The notes: generated from the letters alone by a model not told the origin. DNA of 64,000 bases from Sphingomonadales bacterium (GCA_017309275.1 JAFKLT010000036.1:79005-143004), one strand, 5' to 3'. Positions 53,899 through 63,266 are shown, counted from the stretch's first letter. Made by a program: numbers and translations.

Positions 53899-55086
53899 AT
53901 GCAGATTGAATTCACCCGACAGGAACAGGCGTTTCGCAGCGAAGTTCGCAGCTGGCTGCGAGCGAACGTGCCCGCAGGCGAGCGGCCGATCCATAGCGAC
54001 CGCAACCTCGATATTCGCGAGTTCGACCTCGAGTGGCAGCGCAAGCAGTTCGATGCGGGCTGGGCGGGGATTTCGTGGCCGAGCGAATATGGCGGCCGCG
54101 GAGCGAGCCTGATCGAGCAACTTATCTGGCACGAGGAATATGCTCGCGCCGGGGCGCCGCGGGCAGGATCCTGCTTCGTCGGTCTCAGTCACGCCGGGCC
54201 GACGCTCATCGCGCGCGGCACGCCCGAACAACAGGCCTTTCACCTGCCACGAATTCTCCGCGGCGAAGCCGTCTGGTGTCAGGGATTTTCGGAGCCGGGC
54301 GCAGGGTCGGACCTTGCGGCGCTCAGCACCCGCGCCGAGATCGATGGCGATCATCTCGTCGTCAACGGGTCGAAGATCTGGACCAGCTATGCATCGGTCG
54401 CCGACTATCAGGAGCTTTTATGCCGGACCGAAGCGGGCGGGCGAAAGCATAGCGGCATCAGCTGGGTCATCTGCCCGATGGATACGCCCGGGATCGAACT
54501 GCGCCCGATCCTCACGATGGTCGGGCCGAACGATTTCCACTTTTGTCAGGTATTTTACAACGACGTGCGCATCCCGCTCGCCAATGTCGTCGGTGAAATC
54601 AACGACGGCTGGGGCGTAGCCAACGCGACGCTGGGCTTCGAGCGCGGGACTGGGTTCATTGCCGATCAGATCCAGAACAGCGAGCTGGTCGAAAGGCTGA
54701 TCGCGATGGCGCGGGAGCGACGCGGCCTCGACGGCCTGTCCGCCGCCATCGACGACGGCGATTTCGCGTCCCGCCTCGCCATGTCGCGGGCCGAGATGGC
54801 GGGCGTCCGGGCCATGACCTATGCCACCGTCTCGCGGGCCGCAAACGAGAATCCCGGACCCGAAGGCTCGCTGGTGAAGCTGTTCTTCTCCGAAGCTTCG
54901 CAGCGGCTGCGCCGGCTGGGGGTCGACCTGCTCGGCCCGGAAGCGCTCGAGCTATCGTCGGACGCCGGCCTGACAACGCCCTATTTGCGATCCTACGCGG
55001 CGTCGATCGGCGGCGGTACATCCGACGTACAGCGTAACATCGTCGCCGAGCGTGTGCTCGGTTTGCCGCGAGGGCCGCGGCCATGA
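53899..55086 (+). CDS. Acyl-CoA dehydrogenase, large subunit of a heteromeric pair
   Basis: 395 aa. N-terminal helical domain (EFTRQEQAFRSEVRSWLRAN), flavin-binding block WCQGFSEPGAGSDLAALSTRA, NGSKIWTSYASVADYQ, and C-terminal SIGGGTSDVQRNIVAERVLGLP. FAD and the acyl-CoA site should be formed with the next protein. The stop overlaps the start of the small-subunit gene (ATGA). It is divergent from the fused, frameshifted dehydrogenase gene. AAGGG lies 12 bases before the ATG, a long but acceptable spacing. Confidence 0.9.
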   Translation: MQIEFTRQEQAFRSEVRSWLRANVPAGERPIHSDRNLDIREFDLEWQRKQFDAGWAGISWPSEYGGRGASLIEQLIWHEEYARAGAPRAGSCFVGLSHAGPTLIARGTPEQQAFHLPRILRGEAVWCQGFSEPGAGSDLAALSTRAEIDGDHLVVNGSKIWTSYASVADYQELLCRTEAGGRKHSGISWVICPMDTPGIELRPILTMVGPNDFHFCQVFYNDVRIPLANVVGEINDGWGVANATLGFERGTGFIADQIQNSELVERLIAMARERRGLDGLSAAIDDGDFASRLAMSRAEMAGVRAMTYATVSRAANENPGPEGSLVKLFFSEASQRLRRLGVDLLGPEALELSSDAGLTTPYLRSYAASIGGGTSDVQRNIVAERVLGLPRGPRP

Positions 55087-56120
55087 TCGACATGGAGATG
55101 TCTTCTGAACAACAGCAGATCGTCGATTCGGTCCGCTCCTTGCTGACCGACGTTTTGCCTTATGAGCGTTTCGTGCCGCGGCCGACGCCGGTTCCGAACC
55201 AGGATCGCGCGCAATTTCCGAAGCTGGGCGAGCTTGGCGTTTTCGGGCTGGGCCTTTCCGAAGCCGATGGCGGTGTCGGCTATTCGATGGTCGAAGAGGT
55301 CCTCGTGGCACGCGAACTCGGCCGGTTCCTCGTTTCCCCCACCGCAATCGCCACGATGATCGGCGTCCATGTCGCGCAGGCGGCGGGCGACCCGGAGCTT
55401 GCAAGGCGGCTGATGCAGGGCGGCACGCCGGTGGCTCCCGCACTCGCTTTCAATTCCGCCAAGAATCACTTTGCCGGCGAATATCATCTTGTCGACGGCG
55501 ACCGGGCCGAATGGGCGCTTGCATGGAGCGAAGCCGGCGTCGCTCTCGTGGGCTTCGATGACTGGTCGGAGCTAGAGGCCGTTCCTTCGATCGACAGCAC
55601 GCTTTGGCTCGCGCGCGTTCGATTCAACGGCCTGATGCCGGACTTGCGGGTTGTGGCGGCCAAGGGACTGTGGCGCCGCGCCCAGTTACTGGTCTGCGCC
55701 TATCTGACCGGGGTTGCGGAGGCCGCGCTCGACGATTCGGTCGAATATGCGAAGGTGCGCGAGCAGTTTCAGCAGCCTATCGGCGGGTTCCAGGCGATCA
55801 AGCACCGCTGCGCGGACATGCTCGCGCGCTCGTCGGTCGCGTGGAACAGCACGATCTTTGCTGCGCTGACGGATGTCGTGGAAGGACAGGATGCCGACTT
55901 CCAGGCCATCGCCGCTAAACTGCTGGCCAGCGACGCGGCGTTCAGGAATGCCGCGATCAATATCCAGAATCACGGCGCTTATGGATTTACTGGCGAGCAT
56001 CACGCCCATCTCTTTGTGAAGCGCGCCCATATGCTCGACCGCTTCGGCGGCGATGCGACCTATCAGAAACAGCGCATGCTCGGGGCGAAGCCGCCGTCGC
56101 AGGAGTCGGTCTCATTATGA
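55083..56120 (+). CDS. Acyl-CoA dehydrogenase, small partner subunit
   Basis: 345 aa. The C-terminal helical domain is recognisable (YAKVREQFQQPIGGFQAIKHRCADML, NHGAYGFTGEHHAHLFVKRA), but the middle FAD domain is reduced and lacks the SEPxxGSD block, as in small subunits of alpha2beta2 dehydrogenases. Translationally coupled to the large subunit (ATGA). The arrangement large-small is the reverse of the minus-strand pair, where the small subunit comes first. An acyl-CoA ligase gene follows after 40 bp in the same operon. Confidence 0.87.
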   Translation: MIDMEMSSEQQQIVDSVRSLLTDVLPYERFVPRPTPVPNQDRAQFPKLGELGVFGLGLSEADGGVGYSMVEEVLVARELGRFLVSPTAIATMIGVHVAQAAGDPELARRLMQGGTPVAPALAFNSAKNHFAGEYHLVDGDRAEWALAWSEAGVALVGFDDWSELEAVPSIDSTLWLARVRFNGLMPDLRVVAAKGLWRRAQLLVCAYLTGVAEAALDDSVEYAKVREQFQQPIGGFQAIKHRCADMLARSSVAWNSTIFAALTDVVEGQDADFQAIAAKLLASDAAFRNAAINIQNHGAYGFTGEHHAHLFVKRAHMLDRFGGDATYQKQRMLGAKPPSQESVSL

Positions 56121-56160
56121 TCGGTCAGCGAGCCTGGACAAAACAGGAAGGGAATATCGA

Positions 56161-57675
56161 ATGACGACCATCGCGGATCAGATCGCGGCCCATTTCGCGA
56201 GCTTGCCGATGCTTGAGCCCGACAGCATCGCCGTGCGCTATGGCGACACGCAGACGAGCTGGGGCCAGCTCGGGCAGGTCGGCGACGGCATCCTTGCGAG
56301 CCTTGACGCCGCGGGTGTGCCCAAGGGGTCCTCGATCGGCTGGATCGCCCGCAACGATCCCGCGCTTCTCGGAGCCCTGATCGGCCTGATCAAGGGCGGG
56401 TACACGGTATCGCCAGTCAATCCGCATCAGCCGGTGGCGAAGATCGCCGAACAGTTGCGGGCGCTCCGGATGGCAGCCAGCGTCGGCGTCGCGCAGGATT
56501 TCCATCCCGAAGTGCGTGAAGCCCTTGCCGATACCGGCGGGGTCGGTGTGGTGATCGACGCACATGCGACGCCGGCCGCGCAGCTGCTCAGAACCGGTGA
56601 CGTCGTCGGCCCGGGACCGTTCCGAAGGCTCGATGATGCGATCGTCGAGCGTCTGACCAGCGGGACGACGGGCGAGCCCAAGCGCATTCAGGTGCCGGCG
56701 GCAACCTTCCAAAAGGCGCTGGAACTCGGCGCCCGGTCGGAAAAGAACAAACAGGCCGAACCGCTCAAGGTCAAACGCTCGCCGGGCATCCTGCTCACCA
56801 CATTCTCGCATTCGGGAGGGCTCTGGGGCGCCCTTCTGGCTCTCAATCAGGCGCGCCCGGTCGAACTGTTCGACAAGTTCGACGTCGAGCGCTGGGCCGA
56901 TGCGGTCGAGCGCGGTCAGGTCAAGGCCGCCAATCTGGTGCCATCGATGATCACTATGGTCCTCGAACAGGGGGTTCTGCCCGAAAAGATCAAGAGCCTG
57001 CTCGTCATTCGCGCGGGAACCGCACCGCTCGATCCCGAGACGCAGCGCTTGTTCGAGGAGACGTACGGGATTCCGGTCCTGACCGAATATAGCGCTTCTG
57101 AATTCATGGGCGGCATCGCTGGATGGTCGCTTGCCGATCACAAGGCCTATGGCGAATCCAAGCGCGGCGCCGCGGGTACGCTGCGCCCCGACATGCAGGT
57201 CAAAATCACCGACATCGAGACGGGCGAAGAACTGGAGCGCGGCCAGATCGGCATTCTCAACCTCAAATCGCCGCGCATCGGTCCAGATTTTATCAAGACC
57301 ACAGACCTTGCGTCGTTTGACACCGACGATTTCCTTTGGATCCACGGCCGGGCCGATGAAGCGATTAACCGTGGTGGGTTCAAGATCCTGCCAGAGAAGG
57401 TCGCCGAGACGCTGCGGCTGCACGAGGCGGTGCGCGAGGCCGGTATTCTGGCAGTCAGGGACAGTCGGCTCGGCCAGGTCCCGATCGCGGTAGTCGAGAT
57501 TGTCGACGGGGCCCGGACGAGCGAGCAGGAGCTCAAGGATTTCGTCCGGTCGCAAATGCCGGCCTATATGGTTCCGACCGCGATCGAACTGGTCGATGCC
57601 TTGCCGCGAACGCTATCGATGAAGGTCGACCGGCCAGCGCTGCGCGCGCTCTTCAAAGACAAATATCAGTTCTAG
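56161..57675 (+). CDS. Acyl-CoA synthetase (AMP-dependent ligase)
   Basis: 504-aa ANL-superfamily ligase that activates a carboxylic acid to its CoA thioester via an acyl-adenylate. The AMP-binding P-loop is L165-T-S-G-T-T-G-E-P-K, the A5-like motif is LTEYSASEFMGG, and FLWIHGRADEAINRGGFKI is the hinge region with the A8 Gly-rich loop. The C-terminal catalytic Lys is in LPRTLSMKVDRPAL. The N-terminal domain is short, similar to FadD3/FadD-type ring-degradation ligases. GGAAGGG lies before ATG 56161. Co-directional with the dehydrogenase pair and downstream genes to 61595. Confidence 0.9.
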   Translation: MTTIADQIAAHFASLPMLEPDSIAVRYGDTQTSWGQLGQVGDGILASLDAAGVPKGSSIGWIARNDPALLGALIGLIKGGYTVSPVNPHQPVAKIAEQLRALRMAASVGVAQDFHPEVREALADTGGVGVVIDAHATPAAQLLRTGDVVGPGPFRRLDDAIVERLTSGTTGEPKRIQVPAATFQKALELGARSEKNKQAEPLKVKRSPGILLTTFSHSGGLWGALLALNQARPVELFDKFDVERWADAVERGQVKAANLVPSMITMVLEQGVLPEKIKSLLVIRAGTAPLDPETQRLFEETYGIPVLTEYSASEFMGGIAGWSLADHKAYGESKRGAAGTLRPDMQVKITDIETGEELERGQIGILNLKSPRIGPDFIKTTDLASFDTDDFLWIHGRADEAINRGGFKILPEKVAETLRLHEAVREAGILAVRDSRLGQVPIAVVEIVDGARTSEQELKDFVRSQMPAYMVPTAIELVDALPRTLSMKVDRPALRALFKDKYQF

Positions 57676-57725
57676 CCATTCGGAAAACGGACGGTTTCAC
57701 CTACAGCATCTGGATAAGGGACATT

Positions 57726-59003
57726 ATGGCAACGCAACCGCAGGCCGATACCCCGCGCGATATCGATTCGACGATCAGCGACGAAGATATCGAACGGGCC
57801 AAAGCACAGATCGGCATTCCGCAGCGCCGTTTCGTGAAGGCGTTCAATGAAACCGCAACGACCGACGGTATGCGACATTTCGCTTTCGGGCTGGTAGGCG
57901 ACGACAATCCGCTCTGGCACGATCCCGAATATGCGAAGAATACACGCTGGCGTGGGCCCGTCGCGCACCCTCTGTTCATCCAGACGATGGGGATCAACGA
58001 ATGCCCACCCTATTCGCCCGAGCACAAGGCGCTATTTCGCGGGCTGTTCCGCGGGATCGGCAAATATCTGGCCTCGACTACCTGGACTTTCTTCAAGCCG
58101 ATTTTCCCCGGCGACGCCGCTTATGAGGAATATGTCACCTCGGACATTCAGGTGAAGCAATCGAGCTTTTCGGGAGGACGCTCGGTCATCGACAGCTACC
58201 GCTCGCTCTATGTCGACGCCGCGGGCACGCCGCTGGCAACGCGCGAACATTCGCTCGTCAATGCGGAGCGCAAGGGGTCGAAGGAAAAGGGAAAATATGC
58301 CGACCTTGCGCGGCACACCTACACGCCCGACGACATTGCGCGGATCGACGAGGTTTATGCCGCCGAGCAGCGGCGCGGGGCGACGATCCGCTATTTCGAG
58401 GACGTCGAAGTCGGCGAGGCGCTGACCCCGGTCGCGAAGGGACCATTGTCGATGGTCGATCTGATCTGTCGTCATATCGCAACGGGGATGGCCGACGGAT
58501 ATGACATCGGTCCGCTGCGCTATGGCTGGCGGGCGCGAGGCAAGATCGCGCCCTTCTACACGCCCGACGCCTGGGGCGTGCCGCAGCCGCAGCAGCGCGT
58601 GCACTGGGACGACAGTCGCGCGCAGGATCTCGGCCTGCCCGGCGGATATGATTATGCGATCATGCGTTTTGCGTGGCTGACGCATCTACTCACCAACTGG
58701 ATGGGCGATGACGGCTGGATCGAAAGCTATGGTGTCGAGCTGCGCCAGTTCAATTTCGTGGGCGATTTCCACATCATCGGCGGCAGCGTGACGGGCAAGT
58801 CGATCGAGAACGGCCGTCCGACCGTCGAGATCGTGCTCGAAGCGACGAACCAGCGCGGCGACATCACCACGCGCGGAAAGGCGAAAATTCTGCTCCCCTC
58901 GCGCGAATATGGCGCGATCATCCTGCCCCAGGCGCCGATCGAGCTTGTCCGCCGCGGCGCGAATATGATGGCCGAGGCGGCCGCGCGCAAAGCGGCGGGC
59001 TGA
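57726..59003 (+). CDS. MaoC-like dehydratase with FAS1-type N-terminal hot-dog
   Basis: 425 aa. The N-terminal part (residues about 25-190) is a MaoC_dehydrat_N/FAS1 dehydratase-like hot-dog (FAFGLVGDDNPLWHDPEYAKNT, GDAAYEEYVT). The C-terminal part (about 225-400) is a second hot-dog (IRYFEDVEVGEALTPVAKG, NFVGDFHIIGGSVTGK). It should hydrate an enoyl-CoA or dehydrate a hydroxyacyl-CoA. The classical D-x-N-P-x-H appears as DDNPLWH in the N-terminal repeat. AAGGGAC precedes ATG 57726. 50 bp after the ligase gene, 12 bp before the SDR gene. Confidence 0.85.
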   Translation: MATQPQADTPRDIDSTISDEDIERAKAQIGIPQRRFVKAFNETATTDGMRHFAFGLVGDDNPLWHDPEYAKNTRWRGPVAHPLFIQTMGINECPPYSPEHKALFRGLFRGIGKYLASTTWTFFKPIFPGDAAYEEYVTSDIQVKQSSFSGGRSVIDSYRSLYVDAAGTPLATREHSLVNAERKGSKEKGKYADLARHTYTPDDIARIDEVYAAEQRRGATIRYFEDVEVGEALTPVAKGPLSMVDLICRHIATGMADGYDIGPLRYGWRARGKIAPFYTPDAWGVPQPQQRVHWDDSRAQDLGLPGGYDYAIMRFAWLTHLLTNWMGDDGWIESYGVELRQFNFVGDFHIIGGSVTGKSIENGRPTVEIVLEATNQRGDITTRGKAKILLPSREYGAIILPQAPIELVRRGANMMAEAAARKAAG

Positions 59004-59015
59004 GACAAGAAGGAC

Positions 59016-59921
59016 ATGTCCATGGTTGATAAACTGCGGTTCGACGACGAAGTCGTCATCGTAACGGGTGCGGGCAGCGGGCTCGGGCGCGCCTACGCAC
59101 TCGAACTCGCCGCGCGCGGGGCAAAGCTGGTCGTCAACGACCTCGGCGGATCGACCGAGGGGAAGGGTGCCGACGCGTCGGCAGCGTCGTGCGTGGTCGC
59201 CGAAATCGAGGCCGGGGGCGGCGAGGCGGTGGCAAGCTTCGACAGCGTTGCGACACCTGCGGGCGGAAAGGCGATCGTCGATGCGGCGCTCGATAAATGG
59301 GGCCGACTCGATGCCCTGATCTCCAACGCGGGCATACTGCGTGACCGCAGCTACGCCAAGCTCGATCTGGACGAAGCCCGGTCGGTCATCGACGTGCATC
59401 TTTGGGGCGGCGGTTTTTACGTCGCGCAGCCGGCCTTCGCGGCGATGAAGGAAAGCGGGCGGGGCGGCCGGATTCTGCTGACCACCTCTGCCTCCGGGCT
59501 GCTCGGTAATTTCGGCCAGGCGAGCTATGGGGCCGCGAAAATGGGTCTCGTAGGCCTGATGCGAACCTTGCAGATCGAGGGCGAGAAGGCCGGGATCAAG
59601 GTGAATGCGCTGGCGCCGATCGCCGGCACCCGCCTGACGGGCGCGCCCGTCGACGACAATGCGCCCAAAGGGCCGGGTAAGGTTGCGCCCATCGCGGTCG
59701 CGCTGGCACACGCCCAATGCCCGACGAACGGCGAGATCTATATGGCGGGCGCCGGCTGGTATTCGCGGGTGATGATCGGCGTTACCGAGGGCTGGGTCTC
59801 GCCCGACGCGACGGCCGAGACGATCCTCGCCAACTGGGACAAGGTCTCCGACGCATCCGCCTACAGCGAGCCGCGGAGCGCTGGCGATATCAGCACGATC
59901 ATGCGAAGGATCACCGGATGA
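59016..59921 (+). CDS. SDR dehydrogenase, MFE-2/HSD17B4-like (3R)-hydroxyacyl-CoA type
   Basis: 301 aa. TGAGSGLGRAYALELAARGA, NDLGGST and SNAGILRD are the cofactor and structural motifs, and the active site S-x(12)-Y-x3-K is intact (TTSASGLLGNFGQASYGAAKM). NDLGG after strand 2 and NAGILRDRSYAK are signatures of the dehydrogenase part of peroxisomal multifunctional enzyme 2, which oxidises (3R)-hydroxyacyl-CoA. It follows the dehydratase gene by 12 bp, so the two steps are probably coupled in metabolism. Confidence 0.9.
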   Translation: MSMVDKLRFDDEVVIVTGAGSGLGRAYALELAARGAKLVVNDLGGSTEGKGADASAASCVVAEIEAGGGEAVASFDSVATPAGGKAIVDAALDKWGRLDALISNAGILRDRSYAKLDLDEARSVIDVHLWGGGFYVAQPAFAAMKESGRGGRILLTTSASGLLGNFGQASYGAAKMGLVGLMRTLQIEGEKAGIKVNALAPIAGTRLTGAPVDDNAPKGPGKVAPIAVALAHAQCPTNGEIYMAGAGWYSRVMIGVTEGWVSPDATAETILANWDKVSDASAYSEPRSAGDISTIMRRITG

Positions 59922-59942
59922 TCCCTTCAGGAAAGACGGTCG

Positions 59943-60722
59943 ATGACTGACAGCATAGGAATGGACGTCACAGGGGCAGTAGCGGTCATCACCCTCAACC
60001 GTCCCGATCGCCATAATGCGATGGACAATGCGATGAGCGCGGCCTTTGGCGAAGCGATCTCGGCTGCTCAAGACGATCCCGAGGTGCGCGCCATTCTGCT
60101 GCGAGGCGAAGGCCAATCCTTTTGCACCGGCCGGGACACCGCGGCGCTCGGCGTCCGCGCACCCGGCGTCAGCGATTTTGCGCATGTCAGCAAGAGCCAG
60201 AAGCGGAAGTTCCAAATCCTCGACAGCCAGAAGCCGTTCGTTGCCGCGATCCGGGGCTATGCGATCGGAGGCGGGTGCGAACTGGCTTTGCAGTGCGACA
60301 TCCGCGTCGCATCCGAGACGGCGAAATTCTCGCTCCCCGAAATCGACCATGGCATCATCACCGACGGTGGTGGATCGGTGATTACAGCCGCTGTCGCCGG
60401 TGCATCGCGGGCCAAATATCTGCTGATGACGGGCGAACGCATCGACGCGGCGCAGGCGCTGGCCTGGGGCATGGTCGACTTCGTCGTCGCCGATGAAAAT
60501 CTCGACGCGCGGGCGCTCGAAATCGCGAGCAAGATCGCCGCGCGCCCGCCGATCCATGTCGCCATGGCCAAGCAACTGATCGACGGCGTGCACGGTGACC
60601 AGATACGCCGCGGTATTCGCGAGGAACTCGTCGCCATATCGGCGCTCTACAAGACCGAGGATCGGCAGGAAGCACGCGCTGCGCGCGCGGAAAAGCGCGA
60701 TCCTGTTTTCAAAGGACTTTGA
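59943..60722 (+). CDS. Enoyl-CoA hydratase with both classical catalytic Glu
   Basis: 259 aa. Unlike the four other crotonase-fold proteins in the cluster, it keeps GGGCELALQCD and FSLPEIDHGI, the two Glu-bearing motifs of true hydratases. Oxyanion-hole block SFCTGRDTAALG is also intact. It should add water to a trans-2-enoyl-CoA giving the (3S)-hydroxy product. Start ATG 59943 has CAGGAAAGA upstream. The next gene begins four bases after its stop. Confidence 0.88.
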   Translation: MTDSIGMDVTGAVAVITLNRPDRHNAMDNAMSAAFGEAISAAQDDPEVRAILLRGEGQSFCTGRDTAALGVRAPGVSDFAHVSKSQKRKFQILDSQKPFVAAIRGYAIGGGCELALQCDIRVASETAKFSLPEIDHGIITDGGGSVITAAVAGASRAKYLLMTGERIDAAQALAWGMVDFVVADENLDARALEIASKIAARPPIHVAMAKQLIDGVHGDQIRRGIREELVAISALYKTEDRQEARAARAEKRDPVFKGL

Positions 60723-60725
60723 CCG

Positions 60726-61595
60726 ATGGCGCTTGCCGAACCCTTTGCCGTCGATCATCCGTTTCTGCCCGCCGACACGTTCAAGGACGATGTCATCCTC
60801 GTGACGGGTGGTGGCACCGGGCTCGGGAAGGCGATGGCGCAGATGTTCGCACGCCATGGAGGCCGGATCGCGATCGCGAGCCGCAAGGAAGAGCACCGCG
60901 CGGCGGGCGTTGCCGCGATCGAAGCGCTCGGCGGCGTAGCCATTGGAGTGGCGCTCGACATTCGCGACCCCGATCAGGTGAAACGTGCCTTTGACGAAAT
61001 CGAAGCCGCGTTGGGGCCGGTCACGATCCTGATCAACAATGCCGCCGGTCGCTTCATGGCGCCCGCTGAGGACATCACGCCCAATGGTTGGCGCGCGGTC
61101 ACCCAGATCGTTCTCGATGGCACGTTCTTCTGTTCGCAGGAACTCCATCGGCGCCGGTTGGCTGCCGGCGGCACCGGTGCCATCCTAAACATCGGCGCGA
61201 CTTTCGCATGGACCGGCGGTCCAGGTTCGTCGCATTCGGCCGCAGCGAAGGCCGCGGTCACCAATCTCACCCAGACGCTTGGCGTCGAATGGGCGATCGA
61301 CGGGGTGCGGATCAACACAATCGCGCCCGGTTATTTCCCGCATGACGATACCGCCGCGCATATGAAGGGCGACTGGTCGGGCGAGGAAAAGCGGGCGAAG
61401 CAGATGCCGGCGGGCCGCGTCGGCCGGTTGCAGGAACTCGCTTGGTCGGCTGTCTTCCTTTGTTCGCCTTACGCCTCCTACATCACGGGCCATACGCTGG
61501 TGGTGGACGGCGCGAACTGGCTCCGTCATCGAGCCTCCAGCGCGCCCGATTTCGTGCCCGTTCGCGAATGGGCGCGGAAAAGCCCGGGCGGCTGA
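60726..61595 (+). CDS. SDR oxidoreductase, 2,4-dienoyl-CoA reductase-like
   Basis: 289 aa, similar in size and motifs to the SDR at 47073: VTGGGTGLGKAMAQMFARHG, NNAAGRF, and SSHSAAAKAAVTNLTQTLGVEW, where the SDR Tyr is replaced but the Lys is kept. C-terminal VVDGANWLRHR. DECR-type enzymes reduce 2,4-dienoyl-CoA in unsaturated fatty acid or ring degradation. It is the last gene of the plus-strand operon 53899-61595 and converges on the MFS gene with 15 bp between stops. Confidence 0.84.
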   Translation: MALAEPFAVDHPFLPADTFKDDVILVTGGGTGLGKAMAQMFARHGGRIAIASRKEEHRAAGVAAIEALGGVAIGVALDIRDPDQVKRAFDEIEAALGPVTILINNAAGRFMAPAEDITPNGWRAVTQIVLDGTFFCSQELHRRRLAAGGTGAILNIGATFAWTGGPGSSHSAAAKAAVTNLTQTLGVEWAIDGVRINTIAPGYFPHDDTAAHMKGDWSGEEKRAKQMPAGRVGRLQELAWSAVFLCSPYASYITGHTLVVDGANWLRHRASSAPDFVPVREWARKSPGG

Positions 61596-61610
61596 CGCCG
61601 GCTTCGTGCC

Positions 61611-63266
61611 TCAGGGCGTCGATACGGCCGATGGCTCGATCGGCAGGAGGCCATGGTCGGGCGTCGCCTCCTTCCAGCGAACCGACCCCATCGGACGTTC
61701 GAGCATGATCGTTGCACGGATCAGCCCGGGACCCGCGTGCAGGGCGGCGACTTCCTTTTGAATCTGCGCTTCCCGGACGGTCGGGCGATCGCGCTGGCGG
61801 AGAAAATCGAGCCAGGTCGCGCAGACATAACGTTCGCGCCAGATCCAGGGGTCGCGAATGTCGCGGGCGACCGAGCAGGAGCGTGCGCCATTGCGCTTCC
61901 GGCTCCGCTGCAGTTCCTGGACCAGGATGTAGAACCGGCGCGCCCGGTCCGGCGCGATGCGATAGTCGATCTCGACCGCGATCGGCCCGCTGCGCGGGGT
62001 CAGCGCGAGCGCCGCGGACAGCTCCTTTCGCTGCGCCGACATTTCCTTGTCTTCGACATTGACGACCGGCATCGGCATCCATCGACCGAGGATCAAAGCC
62101 ACTAGGACCAGAAGCGCAGCCGATGCATAAAGCGCGCCCGCGAGTCCGATTTCGGTCGCCGCCCGGCCCCACGCCCAGCCACCGAGCGCGATGCCGCCGG
62201 CCGTCGCGGCCTGGAAGGTCGCGAGCGTGCGCCCGGCGACCCAGCGCGGTGCCGTCAACTGGATGCTGATATTGCAGATTGCGACCGATATCAGCCAGCA
62301 CGCCCCCGCAACCGCGAGCGCGAGCGAGGTGAGGATCTGGGAATGGCTGTTGCCAACCACGACCGCCATCGTCGCAAGGCTGAGGCTGCAAAGCCGCATG
62401 GTCGCTTCGGTCGAGAATTTCGCGCGCAACGAAGCCAGCGCCAGACCGCCGAGAACGGCCCCGATCCCGAACGCGCCGAGCAGCAGGCCAAAAATCCGGG
62501 AATCGCCGTGCAAAATGTCGCGCGCGATCAGCGGAAGCAGGGCGGCAATCGCGGTTCCGGCAAAGGCCGCCGAAAATGTCCGCCACAATGGCGTCTGGAT
62601 ACGCGGCGAGTGCAGGACATAGCGGAGCCCGGCGACCGTGGCTTCGATCAGCCTTTCGGGTGGCAGCCGCGGAATCTCCCGCGCGCGTTTCCACAGGATC
62701 ATCACCGCGATCAACGGCAGATAACAGACGGCCGCGGCTATGAACGCCGCAGCGACCCCGGCCCACGCGACGATGACGCCGCCGATCGCCGGGCCGAAGC
62801 TGCGCGCGACATTGAAACTGACGCTGTTGAGCGCGATCGCGCTGGGAAGCAGCGCGGGAGTGACTTGCTCGCCGACCGACGCCTGCCAGGACGGGCCGAA
62901 CAGCGCCATTCCGCTGCCGACGAGGAAGGTGAAAATCAGAAGGCTGGCGGGGCCGACATGCCCCCCGAACACCGCGATCGACAACAGGACCGAGCCGACA
63001 AGCGATGCGATGATCGAGAAGAGAATGACGAGGCGCCGGTCGTATATATCGGCAATGGCGCCGGCGGGCAGGGCGAAAAGCGTGATCGGGAGGGTGAGTG
63101 CCGTCTGGACCAGCGCCACCTGTTCGGGCGTGCCGTTCATCTCGACCATCGCCCAGCCGGCGCCGACGCCCTGTATCATCCGTCCGGTGTTGGATAGCAG
63201 GCTCGCCGTCCATATCCGCCGGAACAGGCTTTGCCTCAGCGGTTCGATCATTTCGGTGGAGATCAT
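61611..63266 (-). CDS. MFS transporter with a C-terminal soluble domain (EntS-like fusion)
   Basis: 551 aa. Residues about 1-405 form 12 TM helices of the enterobactin-exporter-like MFS_3 family (SNTGRMIQGVGAGWAMV, GAIADIYDRRLVILFS as motif A, MALFGPSWQASVGEQV). After the membrane part a soluble C-terminal domain of about 120 residues follows (GPIAVEIDYRIAPDRARRFY, RDIRDPWIWRERYVCATW), with the fold pattern of a ferredoxin-like/antibiotic-monooxygenase dimeric domain. Probably an exporter. ATG 63266 has GGGGACGGA upstream. Confidence 0.84.
   Translation of the reverse strand: MISTEMIEPLRQSLFRRIWTASLLSNTGRMIQGVGAGWAMVEMNGTPEQVALVQTALTLPITLFALPAGAIADIYDRRLVILFSIIASLVGSVLLSIAVFGGHVGPASLLIFTFLVGSGMALFGPSWQASVGEQVTPALLPSAIALNSVSFNVARSFGPAIGGVIVAWAGVAAAFIAAAVCYLPLIAVMILWKRAREIPRLPPERLIEATVAGLRYVLHSPRIQTPLWRTFSAAFAGTAIAALLPLIARDILHGDSRIFGLLLGAFGIGAVLGGLALASLRAKFSTEATMRLCSLSLATMAVVVGNSHSQILTSLALAVAGACWLISVAICNISIQLTAPRWVAGRTLATFQAATAGGIALGGWAWGRAATEIGLAGALYASAALLVLVALILGRWMPMPVVNVEDKEMSAQRKELSAALALTPRSGPIAVEIDYRIAPDRARRFYILVQELQRSRKRNGARSCSVARDIRDPWIWRERYVCATWLDFLRQRDRPTVREAQIQKEVAALHAGPGLIRATIMLERPMGSVRWKEATPDHGLLPIEPSAVSTP

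Noticed and set aside
58686-61148. 820-codon minus-strand frame
   Set aside because: It lies antisense to three well-supported CDSs and to the ends of two more (58686-61148); composition is that of a high-GC shadow and no domain is visible.
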